A DNA stretch of 64,000 bases from Nigerium massiliense (GTDB lineage: Bacteria; Actinomycetota; Actinomycetes; Propionibacteriales; Propionibacteriaceae). Where the stretch lies: NCBI RefSeq assembly GCF_000826085.1, contig NZ_CCYM01000002.1, forward strand, positions 372,001 through 436,000. Direction: 5' to 3'. Positions 38,148-48,073 of this stretch are shown here, one piece after another. A program made the translations under genes and the position numbers. The notes below the pieces were generated by a model. It did not search any database. It worked only from the letters and a program-made list of their open reading frames with translations, and was not told where the DNA came from. Position 1 is the stretch's first letter. The number at the start of each line of letters is the position of its first letter.

Positions 38148-39527
38148 ATGAACGCCGCGCTCTTCCGCGAGACCCTCGTCGGCGATGTCGGCCTCATCGG
38201 GCTCCTGCTGCTGGTGGGCGTGCTGCTGCGCGCCACGCTCCGCCCCCTGCAATGGCTGATGCTGCCGGCCCCGGTGATCGCCGGCCTGCTGGGCTTCCTG
38301 CTCGGACCGAACGTGCTGGGCGCCGCGGCGTCCGCGAACCATTGGATGATCGGCTCCTGGCAGGTCTCGGGGCTGCCGTTCTCGCCGTACGTGGGCTCGT
38401 ACACGACGATCCTGATCGCCGTCGTCTTCTCCTGCATGGCGCTGTCGCAGGAGTTCGGGATCTCGAAGATGACGCGGTCCCTGGGCGGCTTCGCCGGCTA
38501 CGGCGTCCTCATGTCGGCCGGGCAGGTGCTGGTCGGCATGCTGCTCGCCCTGTTCGTCCTGGGCCCGGTGTTCTCCGAGCCCGCCTCGATGGGGCTGATC
38601 CTGTTCGCTTCCTGGTCGGGCGGCTTCGGGACGTCCGCGGCCATGGGTGACGTCTTCGCCGCGAACGGCCAGCCCGAGGTGACGTCGGTGGCGTTCACGT
38701 CGGCCACGGTCGGCATGCTCTCGGGCATCGTCGGCGGCGTCATCCTCGCCCGCATCGGCGCCTCCCGCGGCCAGGTGGCCGCCTTCGACACCAGCGAGGC
38801 GCTCCCCCGCTCCCTGCGCACCGGAGTGCTGGACGACGAGGAGCGGCGTCCGTTCGGGCACCACACGATGTCCGGCAGCTCGATCGAGACCCTGTCGCTG
38901 CACGTGGCGCTGGTGGGGACGATCGTCGGGCTCGGCTACGTCATCCAGTCCACGTCGGCCGATTGGCTGAACGCGTTCGCGCTGCCGCTGTTCACGACGG
39001 CGTTCCTCGTCGGGATCCTGGTGCGCTGGATCTTCAAGCGCACCCGCGCCATCCGGGTCGTCGACGAGCAGACCACCAAGGCGATCTCGGGCGCGGCCTC
39101 GGACGTGCTGATCGTCTGCGGCATGGTGTCGATCGAGCCGTCCTTCGTGTCGGCACACCTGGCGTCGCTGGTGCTGATCTTCGTCCTGGGCCTCGCCTTC
39201 TGCCTCTTCCTAGGCCTCGTCGTCGCGCCGCGGTTCCTGCAGGATCACTGGTTCGAGAAGCAGCTCTTCACCTGGGGCTGGGCCACCGGCTCGGTGGCCA
39301 CCGGCATCGCGCTGCTGCGCATCGTCGACCCCGAACTCGAGTCGGGCACGGTCGAGGACTTCGGGTACGCCTACATCCCGCTCATCCCCATCGAGGGCGC
39401 CGCGGTCGCGATCGCGCCGCTGCTGGTGGTCGCCGGGGCATCCTGGAGCGTGGCGCTGATCTGGGGCGTCATCGCGCTGGCCGGGTTCGCGGTGCTGGCG
39501 CGCTCGCGCCGACCCGCCCGCGCCTGA
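38148..39527 (+). CDS. Sodium/glutamate symporter family protein
   Basis: A 459-residue membrane protein with about ten to twelve helices in the GltS pattern. Family blocks include LPAPVIAGLLGFLLGPNVLG, GYGVLMSAGQVLVGMLLALFV, WSGGFGTSAAMGDVFAANG (GGxGT-like loop) and WGWATGSVATGIALLRIVDPE, a second Gly-rich re-entrant-like loop. It probably takes up glutamate or another dicarboxylate with Na+. AAGGAG lies before ATG 38148. A terminator isolates it from the upstream gene. Confidence 0.85.
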   Translation: MNAALFRETLVGDVGLIGLLLLVGVLLRATLRPLQWLMLPAPVIAGLLGFLLGPNVLGAAASANHWMIGSWQVSGLPFSPYVGSYTTILIAVVFSCMALSQEFGISKMTRSLGGFAGYGVLMSAGQVLVGMLLALFVLGPVFSEPASMGLILFASWSGGFGTSAAMGDVFAANGQPEVTSVAFTSATVGMLSGIVGGVILARIGASRGQVAAFDTSEALPRSLRTGVLDDEERRPFGHHTMSGSSIETLSLHVALVGTIVGLGYVIQSTSADWLNAFALPLFTTAFLVGILVRWIFKRTRAIRVVDEQTTKAISGAASDVLIVCGMVSIEPSFVSAHLASLVLIFVLGLAFCLFLGLVVAPRFLQDHWFEKQLFTWGWATGSVATGIALLRIVDPELESGTVEDFGYAYIPLIPIEGAAVAIAPLLVVAGASWSVALIWGVIALAGFAVLARSRRPARA

Positions 39528-39611
39528 ACGACGACGGGCCCCGCCCCGGGGACGGACGCGGCGGCGTCCGGCGGCCCAGGAAGCGAGGCCCGTTCAGGAT
39601 CGGTGTCAGGG

Positions 39612-40169
39612 TCAGCCCTGCGCGACCCCGCTCTTCTCGACGGCGTCCAGCAGCTGGTCGAGCAGGGTGTTCAGCTGGCCGGCGCGGTGATCGGCGGGGG
39701 CGAACCCGCTCTCGCCGAACTCGTTGAACAAGGACAGCGACACCTGGGCGCGCACGTCGATCATGCTCAGGTTGGCCAGGCTGCCGCGCCAATGCTCGAC
39801 GGCGCGCACGCCGCCGTCCACGCCATAGGAGACGAAGCCCACGGCCTTGCCCATCCACTCCACGCCGAGGTTGTCGACGGCGTTCTTGAAGGGGCCGGGC
39901 ACGGAGTGGTTGTACTCCGGGGTCACGAAGATGAAGCCGTCGTACTGGCCGATCTCCTTGGCCCACGCGGCGACCGCGGGGTCGGGGTACTGGCCCTGCA
40001 GGGCGGCCGGCGGGGTGTCCACGGTCAGCAGCGGAACGTTGAACTCAGCGAGGTCCACCAGGGAGAACTCCGCGCCGCCGTGCTCGTCGGCGACCTTCTT
40101 CACCCAGTCGCCGACGCCGCGGCCGACGCGGCCCTTGCGGATGGATCCAACGATGATGCCGATCTTCAT
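39612..40169 (-). CDS. NADPH-dependent FMN reductase family protein
   Basis: The 185-residue flavodoxin-like protein begins MKIGIIVGSIRKGRVGRGVGDWV (phosphate-binding loop) and contains FVTPEYNHSVPGPFKNAVDNLG, the hallmark of NADPH:FMN/quinone/chromate reductases. GKAVGFVSYGVDGGVRAVEHWR follows. It could reduce flavin, quinones or azo compounds. AAGGAG precedes ATG 40169. It may be monocistronic. Confidence 0.93.
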   Translation of the reverse strand: MKIGIIVGSIRKGRVGRGVGDWVKKVADEHGGAEFSLVDLAEFNVPLLTVDTPPAALQGQYPDPAVAAWAKEIGQYDGFIFVTPEYNHSVPGPFKNAVDNLGVEWMGKAVGFVSYGVDGGVRAVEHWRGSLANLSMIDVRAQVSLSLFNEFGESGFAPADHRAGQLNTLLDQLLDAVEKSGVAQG

Positions 40170-40258
40170 ACTGCTCCTTCAAAGAACTGTGGGCGTCGCG
40201 CGGGGGACGGGCGACGCGTGCCTTCGGGTAGTTGAACGATCAGCGATCCCCCCCCCCG

Positions 40259-41275
40259 CTATTCCCCGTCGCGCATCCTTTCTGCCGTGGTTTCGGAGCG
40301 GTGCCGGTCGCCAGAGCGCCGGAAGTACATCGCGAGCAACGCGCCCGAGAGGTTGTGCCAGATCGAGAACACCGCCGCCGGCAGCGCCGCCGCGGGGTTG
40401 AAGTACTTCGCGGCGAGCCCCGCCGCGAGGCCCGAGTTCTGCATGCCGACCTCGATGGCGATCGTGCGGCAGGCGCGCTCGCTGCGTCCGGTGAGGCGTC
40501 CGGCGAGATAGCCGAGCAGGTACCCCAGGCCGTTGTGCAGGACCACGGCCACGAACACGATGAGCCCGGCGGACACGACGCGGGTGGCCGACCCGGCGAC
40601 GACCGCCGTGACCACCCCCGAGATGGCGAGCACGGAGATCCAGGGCATCGCGGGGAGGAGCGGATCGACGAGTTTGGGCAGCAGGAGGCGCACCAGCAGG
40701 CCGCCGAGCACAGGAACGAGCACGATCTGGACGATGCTCAGCGCCATGCCCGGGCCGTCCACCGGCATGTACGCCCCGGCGAGCCACAGGGTGAGCAGCG
40801 GGGTCATCAGCGGGGCGAGCAGCGTCGAGACGGAGGTCATGGTCACCGAGAGTGCCGTGTCGGCCTTCGCGAGGTAGGACACGACGTTGGACGACGTGCC
40901 GCCCGGGGCGCAGCCGACGAGGATCACGCCGGCCGCCAGGTCGGGCGGCAACTGCAGGACGCGTGCCACCGTCCAACCGACCAGAGGCATGATCAGGTAC
41001 TGGGCGGCGACACCGATGAGGATCGGCAGCGGCCGCGTCACCACGAGCTTGAAGTCGGGCAGCGTCAGCGTCAGCCCCATGCCGAACATGATGACGATCA
41101 GCAGGGTGTTCACGTGCGGGCCGAGCCCCACCATGACCGGGGAGAACACGAACCCGATCACGGCCGCCGCCAGCACCAGCAGCGGGAACACGGTCACCGC
41201 CACCCGGGCGCTGCGGTCTTCCTTGGACGCCCCGGGCGTCGCGGTCCGGGTCTCACGCATGGTCGCCTCGCTCAT
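40259..41275 (-). CDS. Bile acid:sodium symporter (BASS) family transporter
   Basis: A 338-residue transporter with about ten helices. Family motifs include FGMGLTLTLPDFKLVVTRP, LVGCAPGGTSSNVVSYLAKADTALSVTMTSVSTLLAP (the Na+-binding crossover region) and EVGMQNSGLAAGLAAKYF. BASS proteins carry organic anions such as pyruvate, pantoate or bile-acid-like compounds with Na+; the substrate here is unknown. ATG 41275 has GGAGG upstream. It is last in a minus-strand pair with the CitMHS gene. Confidence 0.92.
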   Translation of the reverse strand: MSEATMRETRTATPGASKEDRSARVAVTVFPLLVLAAAVIGFVFSPVMVGLGPHVNTLLIVIMFGMGLTLTLPDFKLVVTRPLPILIGVAAQYLIMPLVGWTVARVLQLPPDLAAGVILVGCAPGGTSSNVVSYLAKADTALSVTMTSVSTLLAPLMTPLLTLWLAGAYMPVDGPGMALSIVQIVLVPVLGGLLVRLLLPKLVDPLLPAMPWISVLAISGVVTAVVAGSATRVVSAGLIVFVAVVLHNGLGYLLGYLAGRLTGRSERACRTIAIEVGMQNSGLAAGLAAKYFNPAAALPAAVFSIWHNLSGALLAMYFRRSGDRHRSETTAERMRDGE

Positions 41276-41410
41276 CCCCCCATCCTCCGCGATCTCCACG
41301 ATGTGAGATCATGGGACCATAGGTCGAGACAGGGGCGGGAGACCGCCCGTCAACTCACCGGGCGACCGTGCGCCCCGGACGGCTCCGGGACGCACGCAGC
41401 GCGGGGGCGC

Positions 41411-42736
41411 TCAGAGGCGGACGCCGCCGAACGTGGCGATCGAGATCAGGAAGATCACGAACGTGCCGATCGCCCACTTCGCCGACTTGCGCTGCCAGGT
41501 GCCCATGTCGACTCCGGTCAGGTGCAGCAGCAGGTAGATGAAGCCGACCAGCGGGCTGAGCAGGTGGAAGGCCTGGCCCGTCGTGGACGCCACCCCGATC
41601 TCCATGGGCGTGAACCCGTACTGGGTGCCCGTCTGCGCCAGGATCGGCAGCACACCCAGGTAGAAGGCGTCGTTGCTGAGGGCGAACGTGCCGGGCACGG
41701 ACGCCAGCGCGGTCACCAGCGCCCAGTGGTTGCCCCAGGACGCCGGGACGGCGCTGCCGAGCCACTGTCCCATCGCCTCGGACATGCCCGACTCGTTCAG
41801 GATGCCCATGAAGATGCCGGCGGCCAGCACCATCGTGATCACGTGCATGACGTTCGCGCCGTGCTCTTCGATGATCTCGCGCTGGTCGGAGAGCTTGCGG
41901 TAGTTGATCAGCAGCGCGATCGCGAACGCGACCTCGAAGATGATGGCCGACGGGATGTCGGGGATGATCCACATGCCGCCGAAGATCAGGTAGACCATCA
42001 CGATCACCGTCAGAGCCAGGTTGATCCAGATCAGCTTCGGCCGCTTGAGCGCCTCCTGATCGTCCTTCGTGATGGCGCCGACGGCCCGGAAGCTGTTGAT
42101 CTCCTCATCGCTCAGTTCGATGATGCCGAGGCGCTTGCGCTCGGAGAGCCCGCGGATGATCGAGACGACGATCACCCAGACGATGGCGATCAGCATGCCG
42201 GGCAGGATGCGGCGCAGCAGGTCGCCCTCGTCCACCTTCAGCGCCGCGATGATGCGGGCGGTCGGGCCGCCCCAGGGCAGCAGGTTCATGATCGAGTTCG
42301 CGAGGATGATGATGACCGCCAGATCCATCATCTTCATGTTCAGCCGCTTGTAGACCGGGATCATGGCCGAGCACACGATCATGGTGGTCGTGGAGCCGTC
42401 GCCGTCGACCGACACCGCGGACGCGAGGATAGCCGTGCCGACCAACACCTTCAGCGGGTCGCCCTTGACCACGCGCAGAATGAAGTGGATGAGTGGATCG
42501 AACAGGCCCGCCGTCAGCATCAGGCCGAAGAACAAGATGGCGAACATCAGCATGACGACGGTGGACGCGACGCCCTTGACCCCGGTCAGCGCGAAATCGC
42601 CGATGTCGTTGGCGAAGCCCGCGAACAGCGCGATCACGATCGGCGAGAGCACCAGCGCGGTGAACGGTGTCGTCCGCTTCGTCATGATCAGCACCATGAA
42701 GATGATGACGATCAGCAATCCCCACATGGCCAGCAT
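41411..42736 (-). CDS. CitMHS-family citrate:metal/proton symporter
   Basis: A 441-residue transporter with about twelve helices. SVDGDGSTTTMIVCSAMIPVY, NLLPWGGPTARIIAAL and PGTFALSNDAFYLGVLPIL are typical of CitM/CitH-like permeases that import citrate bound to Mg2+ or Ca2+. A central loop (about 210–250) carries a charged cytosolic stretch. ATG 42736 follows GGGAGG at 6 bp; the upstream extension is non-coding. No citrate two-component system is adjacent. Confidence 0.92.
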   Translation of the reverse strand: MLAMWGLLIVIIFMVLIMTKRTTPFTALVLSPIVIALFAGFANDIGDFALTGVKGVASTVVMLMFAILFFGLMLTAGLFDPLIHFILRVVKGDPLKVLVGTAILASAVSVDGDGSTTTMIVCSAMIPVYKRLNMKMMDLAVIIILANSIMNLLPWGGPTARIIAALKVDEGDLLRRILPGMLIAIVWVIVVSIIRGLSERKRLGIIELSDEEINSFRAVGAITKDDQEALKRPKLIWINLALTVIVMVYLIFGGMWIIPDIPSAIIFEVAFAIALLINYRKLSDQREIIEEHGANVMHVITMVLAAGIFMGILNESGMSEAMGQWLGSAVPASWGNHWALVTALASVPGTFALSNDAFYLGVLPILAQTGTQYGFTPMEIGVASTTGQAFHLLSPLVGFIYLLLHLTGVDMGTWQRKSAKWAIGTFVIFLISIATFGGVRL

Positions 42737-42972
42737 GGTGAACCTCCCGTAGCCCGCCGGGCTCCTGTGCCCGGTCGCGAGAAGCGTAAACCAAGGAGGC
42801 GCTCTCCTTGTGATCTCGGCGTGATCTCGCACGTCGTCGCGTCCCGTGCGACCGCATGCGGCAAGGCAGCCCCCACGACGTGGAACGGCCCACGGGCCCG
42901 TCCGTGGCGCACGCGCGGCTATCGTGGTGGCGGCGAGCACGCGCCCAATCCCTCACCCCTCGCCGCCACGAC

Positions 42973-43587
42973 ATGCCACGACACCACCGCGCCTGGACGT
43001 CCCGGGCCTTCATCGCGACCAGCCTCGACGGCTTCATCGCGCGCCGCGACCACGACCTGCGCTGGCTCACCGATCCGCCGCGCCTGGAGGGGCACGCGCG
43101 CGGGCAGAGCTGTGCGGACGTCCCCGACTACGAGCAGCACATGGCCGGCGTGGACCACGTCGTGATGGGCCGCGGCACCTACGAGGTGGTCCGCCGCTTC
43201 GACGGCTGGCCCTACCCCGACCATCGGGTCATCGTGCTGAGCCACACCCTGCACACGGGGGACGACCGCATCACGGTCGCATCATCGACGCCGGAGGCGG
43301 TGCATCTGCTCAACGACCGCGACTCCCGCGGCGTCTACGTCGACGGCGGCGTCGTCGTGCAGGACTGGCTGCGCCGCGACCTGCTCGACGAGATCGTCCT
43401 CACCCGCGCCCCCGTGTTGCTGGGCGCGGGCATCCCGCTGTTCGGCGAGGCCACCCGGGACGTCCGGCTGCTGCACCAGGGCAGCGCCTGGAACGCCGAG
43501 GGCTACGTTACCTCGCGCTACCGCGTCGTCCACCCGGACGCCCCGCGGCGCCGCCGTCCGGCGCGCGCCCCCGACGCGTCGTCCTGA
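42973..43587 (+). CDS. Dihydrofolate-reductase-like (RibD C-terminal domain) protein
   Basis: The 204-residue protein has FIATSLDGFIARRDHDLRWL, DHVVMGRGTYEVV, VIVLSHTL, GVYVDGGVVVQDWLRRDLLDEIVLTRAPVLLGAG and FGEA, the RibD-C/DHFR-like fold with its NADPH-binding GG motif. These stand-alone proteins are often annotated as dihydrofolate reductases, but the activity is usually unproven. The basic, Pro/Ala-rich C-terminus is probably disordered. ATG 42973 is the first start near the conserved core. Confidence 0.88.
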   Translation: MPRHHRAWTSRAFIATSLDGFIARRDHDLRWLTDPPRLEGHARGQSCADVPDYEQHMAGVDHVVMGRGTYEVVRRFDGWPYPDHRVIVLSHTLHTGDDRITVASSTPEAVHLLNDRDSRGVYVDGGVVVQDWLRRDLLDEIVLTRAPVLLGAGIPLFGEATRDVRLLHQGSAWNAEGYVTSRYRVVHPDAPRRRRPARAPDASS

Positions 43588-43598
43588 ACCGGTCGCAC

Positions 43599-44471
43599 TC
43601 ACCCCAGCGAGTCGAGGATCTTCTTCACCTGGGCGACGGCCTCGGCCGACGGGGCGGACGGGGCGCTGTCGTACATGCCGGAGTTGGCGTAGACCGCGAC
43701 GTTCGCGCCGCGGCGCACGATCAGCGAGCCCTGGCCCCACGTCATGCCGCCGGACGCCTTCGCCGGGTACTGGCTGGACGTGAACACTGACCGCTCCCAC
43801 GCGGAGTTGCTCGGCGCCGTCCGCTTCGCGCTCAGGGTCAGCCCGCCGCGGGTCTTCACGCCCTGGCACCGCTCGGACTGCGTGATCGCCGAGCGCATGA
43901 ACGCGCGCGCCTGGTCGACGGTCGCGAAGGTGATGGCGCCGTTGCCGACGTAGTGCTCTTCGCCGGCGTCGCGGCTGAAGCGGGAGGCGGTGCGGCCGGC
44001 GAGGGAGGCGGCGGGCGGCGCCACCTCGAAGCACGGCCGGATGTTCTGCAGGGTGTTGTCGGCCGGGTAGCCGCCCGGCAGCGCGAACCCCTTCGGCATG
44101 GTGCCGACCCGGCCCGCGTCGGCCGTCGCCTGCGGGTTCGGCGAGGCGCTCGGCGAACCCGACGGACTGGCCGACGGGGACGCCGACCTGCTCGGCGAGG
44201 CAGACACGGAGACCGACGGAGTGGCGCTCGCCGAGTCGGACGGCGACGGGGAGGCGCTCGCCGAGTCCGACGGCGTGGGGCTATCGGTCGGCGACGCCAT
44301 CGGGGTGTCGGACGGGGAGGCGCTCACCGAGGGCGCAGGGGACGAGATCGTCGGCTCGGGCGTCGGCACGGAGCTCGGCGTCCAGGCGGGAGCGGTGGCG
44401 GTGGCGGAGCTGGAGCATCCGGCGGTCAGCATCAGCAGCGCGCTCGCAAGAGCAAGGGAGGTTCGCTTCAT
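43599..44471 (-). CDS. Putative lipoprotein with Ser/Pro-rich linker
   Basis: The 290-residue protein begins with a lipoprotein signal (MKRTSLALASALLMLTAGC, lipobox LTAGC with Cys19). A long Ser/Pro/Ala/Thr linker (about 28–115) made of SPSxSxSPS-like units follows. The globular C-terminal domain has two cysteines (RPCFEVAP and SERCQGV) and may be sensor-domain-like. It is anchored to the outer face of the membrane. Function unknown. It is divergent from ldh. Confidence 0.82.
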   Translation of the reverse strand: MKRTSLALASALLMLTAGCSSSATATAPAWTPSSVPTPEPTISSPAPSVSASPSDTPMASPTDSPTPSDSASASPSPSDSASATPSVSVSASPSRSASPSASPSGSPSASPNPQATADAGRVGTMPKGFALPGGYPADNTLQNIRPCFEVAPPAASLAGRTASRFSRDAGEEHYVGNGAITFATVDQARAFMRSAITQSERCQGVKTRGGLTLSAKRTAPSNSAWERSVFTSSQYPAKASGGMTWGQGSLIVRRGANVAVYANSGMYDSAPSAPSAEAVAQVKKILDSLG

Positions 44472-44609
44472 GATGCGACCCACTTTGACACCGATCGCGC
44501 CCAACGCCGGCAGCGACGCGGCCTTGGGCACGATCCGAATGCAGGGACGCGTGGTGGCAACGACGGGGCGCGGATGCGCCGCGCGGGGCCCGCGCCCTAG
44601 GCTGATCAC

Positions 44610-45578
44610 ATGACCGTCCACGTCCCGAAAGACACGAAGACCAAGCTCTCGATCATCGGCGCAGGCTCGGTGGGCTCGTCCCTGGCCTACGCCTCGCTGA
44701 TCCGCGGCTCCGCCGATGAGATCGTCCTGTACGACATCAACGAGAAGAAGGTGAACGCGGAGGTCCACGACCTGGCGCACGGCACCCAGTACACCCCCAC
44801 CGCGGCCGTCAACGGCGGTCCCGACATCGAGGTCGTCAAGGACAGCTCGATCGTCATCATCACCGCGGGCGCCCGGCAGAAGCCCGGCCAGACCCGCATG
44901 GACCTGGCGGCCATCAACGCCGACATCATGAAGTCGCTGATGCCGCAGCTCCTGGAGCAGGCCCCGAACGCCATCTACGTCCTGGTCACCAACCCGTGCG
45001 ACGTTCTCACCTACGTCGCGCAGAAGGTCAGCGGCCTGCCGGCCAGCCAGGTGTTCTCCACCGGGACGATGCTCGACACCTCCCGGCTGCGTTGGGCCAT
45101 CGGACGCCGCGCCGAGGTCGCCCAGGGCAACGTCCACGTCACGATCATGGGCGAGCACGGCGACACCGAGTTCCCCGTCTGGTCGAACGCGGAGATCGGC
45201 AACGTCCCGCTGCGTGACTGGACGGACGACCGCGGCAACCAGCTGTTCACCAAGAAGGTCATGGACGAGCTGGAGGACGAGGCCATCCGCGCCGCCTACA
45301 AGATCATCGAGGGCAAGGGCGCGACGAACTACGCGATCGGCATCGCCGGGGCGCGTCTGGTGGAGGCTCTGCTGCGGGCACAGCGGACGATCCTGCCGCT
45401 GTCGTCCGTGCTCGAGGATTACTACGGCATCACCGACGTCTCGCTGTCGGTGCCCTCGATCGTTTCCCGGAACGGCATCGAGCGCGTCCTCGAGACCCCG
45501 CTCAGCGCGTTCGAGCTCACCAAGCTGCGCCGCTCCGCCGAGGCGATCCGAGGCACCCTGCACGAACTGGGCTTCTGA
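44610..45578 (+). CDS. ldh: L-lactate dehydrogenase
   Basis: It interconverts pyruvate and L-lactate with [18 protein letters not shown] is the nucleotide-binding loop. [14 protein letters not shown] has Gln at the position that separates LDH from malate dehydrogenase. [26 protein letters not shown] and [19 protein letters not shown] carry the catalytic Arg and His. The 322-residue length is normal. It lies upstream of a proline symporter, a fermentation gene among transporters. Confidence 0.97.
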   Translation: MTVHVPKDTKTKLSIIGAGSVGSSLAYASLIRGSADEIVLYDINEKKVNAEVHDLAHGTQYTPTAAVNGGPDIEVVKDSSIVIITAGARQKPGQTRMDLAAINADIMKSLMPQLLEQAPNAIYVLVTNPCDVLTYVAQKVSGLPASQVFSTGTMLDTSRLRWAIGRRAEVAQGNVHVTIMGEHGDTEFPVWSNAEIGNVPLRDWTDDRGNQLFTKKVMDELEDEAIRAAYKIIEGKGATNYAIGIAGARLVEALLRAQRTILPLSSVLEDYYGITDVSLSVPSIVSRNGIERVLETPLSAFELTKLRRSAEAIRGTLHELGF

Positions 45579-45691
45579 CGGGGCTCATCGGGCCTCAACC
45601 CGTCCTGGACGGTTCGCGTTCGTCTTCGCGCAGATGATCGCGGCGCGATCACGGCAGGCATTACTGTGCCGCCACGAGGAAATGAGGCCCA

Positions 45692-47215
45692 ATGACCGCG
45701 TCACCGTGGACGATCGCCGCGATCGTCTTGTACTTCGCCGCCATGATCGCCATCGGCTTGTTCGCGTTCCGCCGCACCGAGGACCACGACGACTACATGC
45801 TCGGCGGCCGCTCCCTGAGCCCGTTCGTGGCCGCGCTGTCCGCGGGTGCCGCCGACATGTCCGGCTGGCTGCTGATGGGCCTGCCCGGCGCCCTGTACGT
45901 GGCCGGCCTGGTCGAGTCGTGGATCGCGATCGGCCTGACGGTGGGCGCCTGGCTCAACTGGAAGTTCGTCGCTCCCCGCCTGCGCGTCTACACCCAGGCC
46001 GTCGGCGCGATCACCGTCCCGACGTTCTTCGAGAACCGCACCCACGACCGGTCCCGGCTCCTGCGCATCGTGTCCGGCCTGGTCATCCTGGTGTTCTTCA
46101 CGTTCTACGTGTCCTCGGGCATGGTCGCCGGCGGCGTGTTCTTCCAATCCTCGTTCGGCACCACCTACCAGGCCGGCATGCTGATCGTCGCCGGCGTCAC
46201 CCTGCTCTACACGCTGTTCGGCGGCTTCCTCGGCGCCACCTACACCGACGTGGTGCAGGGCTGCATCATGGTGATCTCCCTGCTGATGGTGCCCGCGTTC
46301 GCGATCGCCGCCGTCGGCGGGTTCGGCCCGATGGTCGACTCGGTCACGCAGGTCAACGCGGAGTTCGCGTCCCTCACCCAGGGGGCGACGGTGATCGGCG
46401 TGGTCTCGTCCCTGGCCTGGGGCCTGGGCTACTTCGGCCAGCCCCACATCATCGTGCGGTTCATGGCGCTCCGGAACGCCGAGGAGGCCAAGCAGGGCCG
46501 CTGGATCGGCATCGGCTGGATGATCCTGTCCGTCGGCGGCGCCATCCTCACCGCGATGGCCGGCATCGCCTACTTCCACCAGCACCCCGAGCAGAAGCTG
46601 ACCGACCCCGAGGCGGTCTTCCTCGACCTCAGCCAGATCCTGTTCCATCCGTTCTTCGCCGGCATCGTGCTGTCGGCCGTCCTCGCCGCCATCATGTCGA
46701 CGATGTCGTCGCAGATGGTCGTGACGTCCTCGGCGCTCATCGAGGACCTGCTGCGCATCATCAGTCACCGCGAGTACAGCAAGAGCGGGCAGCTCTGGCT
46801 CGGCCGCGTCGGCGTCCTCATCATCGCCGTCGTCGCGACGGTGCTGGCCTGGGCGCGCAACGAGACGATCCTCGATCTGGTCGGTTTCGCGTGGGCCGGT
46901 TTCGGCGGCGCCTTCGGCCCGATCGTGCTGCTGTCGCTGTGGTGGCCGAAGCTGACGAACTGGGGAGCGATCACCGGCATGGTGGCCGGCGCCGTCACCG
47001 TCTTCGTCTGGGGACGCTTCGAGCCGGACGTCGCCCTCGGTTGGCTGCCCGAGCACCTGTACGAGATCGTCCCCGGCTTCCTCATCTGCCTGGTCCTGGC
47101 GGTCGTCGTCAGTCTGCTCACCAACAAGCACGACCCGGCCATCGAGCGCGAGTTCAACGAGTCGACCCGGCGGCTGCGCCGCTTCGAAGAGACCACCGCG
47201 GACCAGGCCGCCTGA
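45692..47215 (+). CDS. putP: Sodium/proline symporter
   Basis: A 507-residue SSS-family transporter with thirteen helices, including GGRSLSPFVAALSAGAADMSGWLLMGLPGALYVAGL (the Na+/substrate region of PutP), GATYTDVVQGCIMV and GYFGQPHIIVRFMAL. Proline uptake is the likely role, for nutrition or osmoprotection. The acidic/basic C-terminal tail is cytosolic. ATG 45692 follows a GAGGAAATGAGG. Confidence 0.94.
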   Translation: MTASPWTIAAIVLYFAAMIAIGLFAFRRTEDHDDYMLGGRSLSPFVAALSAGAADMSGWLLMGLPGALYVAGLVESWIAIGLTVGAWLNWKFVAPRLRVYTQAVGAITVPTFFENRTHDRSRLLRIVSGLVILVFFTFYVSSGMVAGGVFFQSSFGTTYQAGMLIVAGVTLLYTLFGGFLGATYTDVVQGCIMVISLLMVPAFAIAAVGGFGPMVDSVTQVNAEFASLTQGATVIGVVSSLAWGLGYFGQPHIIVRFMALRNAEEAKQGRWIGIGWMILSVGGAILTAMAGIAYFHQHPEQKLTDPEAVFLDLSQILFHPFFAGIVLSAVLAAIMSTMSSQMVVTSSALIEDLLRIISHREYSKSGQLWLGRVGVLIIAVVATVLAWARNETILDLVGFAWAGFGGAFGPIVLLSLWWPKLTNWGAITGMVAGAVTVFVWGRFEPDVALGWLPEHLYEIVPGFLICLVLAVVVSLLTNKHDPAIEREFNESTRRLRRFEETTADQAA

Positions 47216-47282
47216 GGCTGCCCGCCGATCACCGCCTGAACGGTCAGTGTGCCCACCGGGTGCGGTGCGGCATGATCGAAGC

Positions 47283-48053
47283 ATGACAAATCGCCGCAAG
47301 ATCCTTGTCACCGGAGGCACCGGCAACATCGGTGACCTGCTCCTGGACGGCCTCGACCAGTACGAGGTCGTCATCCAGGGCCGCACGCCGAAGAACGAAG
47401 CCCAGGCTGAGGCACTGCAGAAGGCCGACCTGACCGACTACGGCGAGATCGAGGCGCTGATGGACGGCGTCGACACCGTCGTCCACCTGGCCGGCTCGTC
47501 ATCGCCCGAGTCGAGTTGGGACGACGTCCTCGAGTCGAACATCATCGGCTTCCGCAACACCCTCGAGGCGGCGCGCGCCCAGGGCGTCCGCCGGTTCGTG
47601 TTCGCCTCCTCGAACCACATCAACGGCATGTACGACCGGGACGAAGAGTGGCCCGTGTACCCGCACATGCTGCCGCGGCCCGACTCGCTCTACGGCGTCT
47701 CGAAGGCGTTCGGCGAGGCGATGGGGCGCTTCTACCACGACGAGTACGGCATTGACTTCATCGCGCTGCGCATCGGCTGGACGTCCGGGGATCCGGATCT
47801 GGCGGACGTCGACCTCCTCCGCGCGATGTGGCTGAGCGAGCGCGACACCGTCGAGGTGATCCGCTGCGCCATCGAGGCCGACGTGACGTGGGGGCTGTAC
47901 TACGCGGTCTCCGACAACCCGAACCGACGCTGGGACATCACGAACACGATGCTTGAGCTGGGCTACCGCCCGAAGGACAGCTACACCGACTACTCCGACG
48001 TCCCCGAGAACACCGACGAGCCGACCCCGTCCGACTGGCCGAAGAACTCCTAG
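47283..48053 (+). CDS. NAD-dependent epimerase/dehydratase family protein, uronate-dehydrogenase-like
   Basis: The 256-residue extended-SDR protein shows VTGGTGNIGDLLLDGL, VVHLAGSSSPESSWDDVLESNIIG, FASSNHINGMYDRD and the catalytic YGVSK. The SSNH segment and overall length resemble bacterial uronate dehydrogenases, which oxidise glucuronate or galacturonate; that substrate is an inference. Start is ATG 47283. It is downstream of putP with no clear terminator between. Confidence 0.85.
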   Translation: MTNRRKILVTGGTGNIGDLLLDGLDQYEVVIQGRTPKNEAQAEALQKADLTDYGEIEALMDGVDTVVHLAGSSSPESSWDDVLESNIIGFRNTLEAARAQGVRRFVFASSNHINGMYDRDEEWPVYPHMLPRPDSLYGVSKAFGEAMGRFYHDEYGIDFIALRIGWTSGDPDLADVDLLRAMWLSERDTVEVIRCAIEADVTWGLYYAVSDNPNRRWDITNTMLELGYRPKDSYTDYSDVPENTDEPTPSDWPKNS

Positions 48054-48073
48054 CCGGACGGGCGGCCCGGCGC

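Noticed and set aside
41333..41348. GGGCGG-N4-CCGCCC hairpin between CitMHS and BASS genes as a terminator
   Set aside because: Only a 6-bp stem in very GC-rich DNA without a T-run, about 60 bp past the CitMHS stop; too likely by chance.
40232..43165. 977-residue plus-strand frame over the BASS and CitMHS genes
   Set aside because: His/Asp/Arg/Gln-rich low-complexity translation typical of antisense GC-rich DNA; two real transporters lie on the other strand.
44100..44400. Repeat-like tract (GACGGCGAGGC-type units)
   Set aside because: It codes for the Ser/Pro/Ala linker of the lipoprotein in the correct frame; periodicity follows amino-acid composition.
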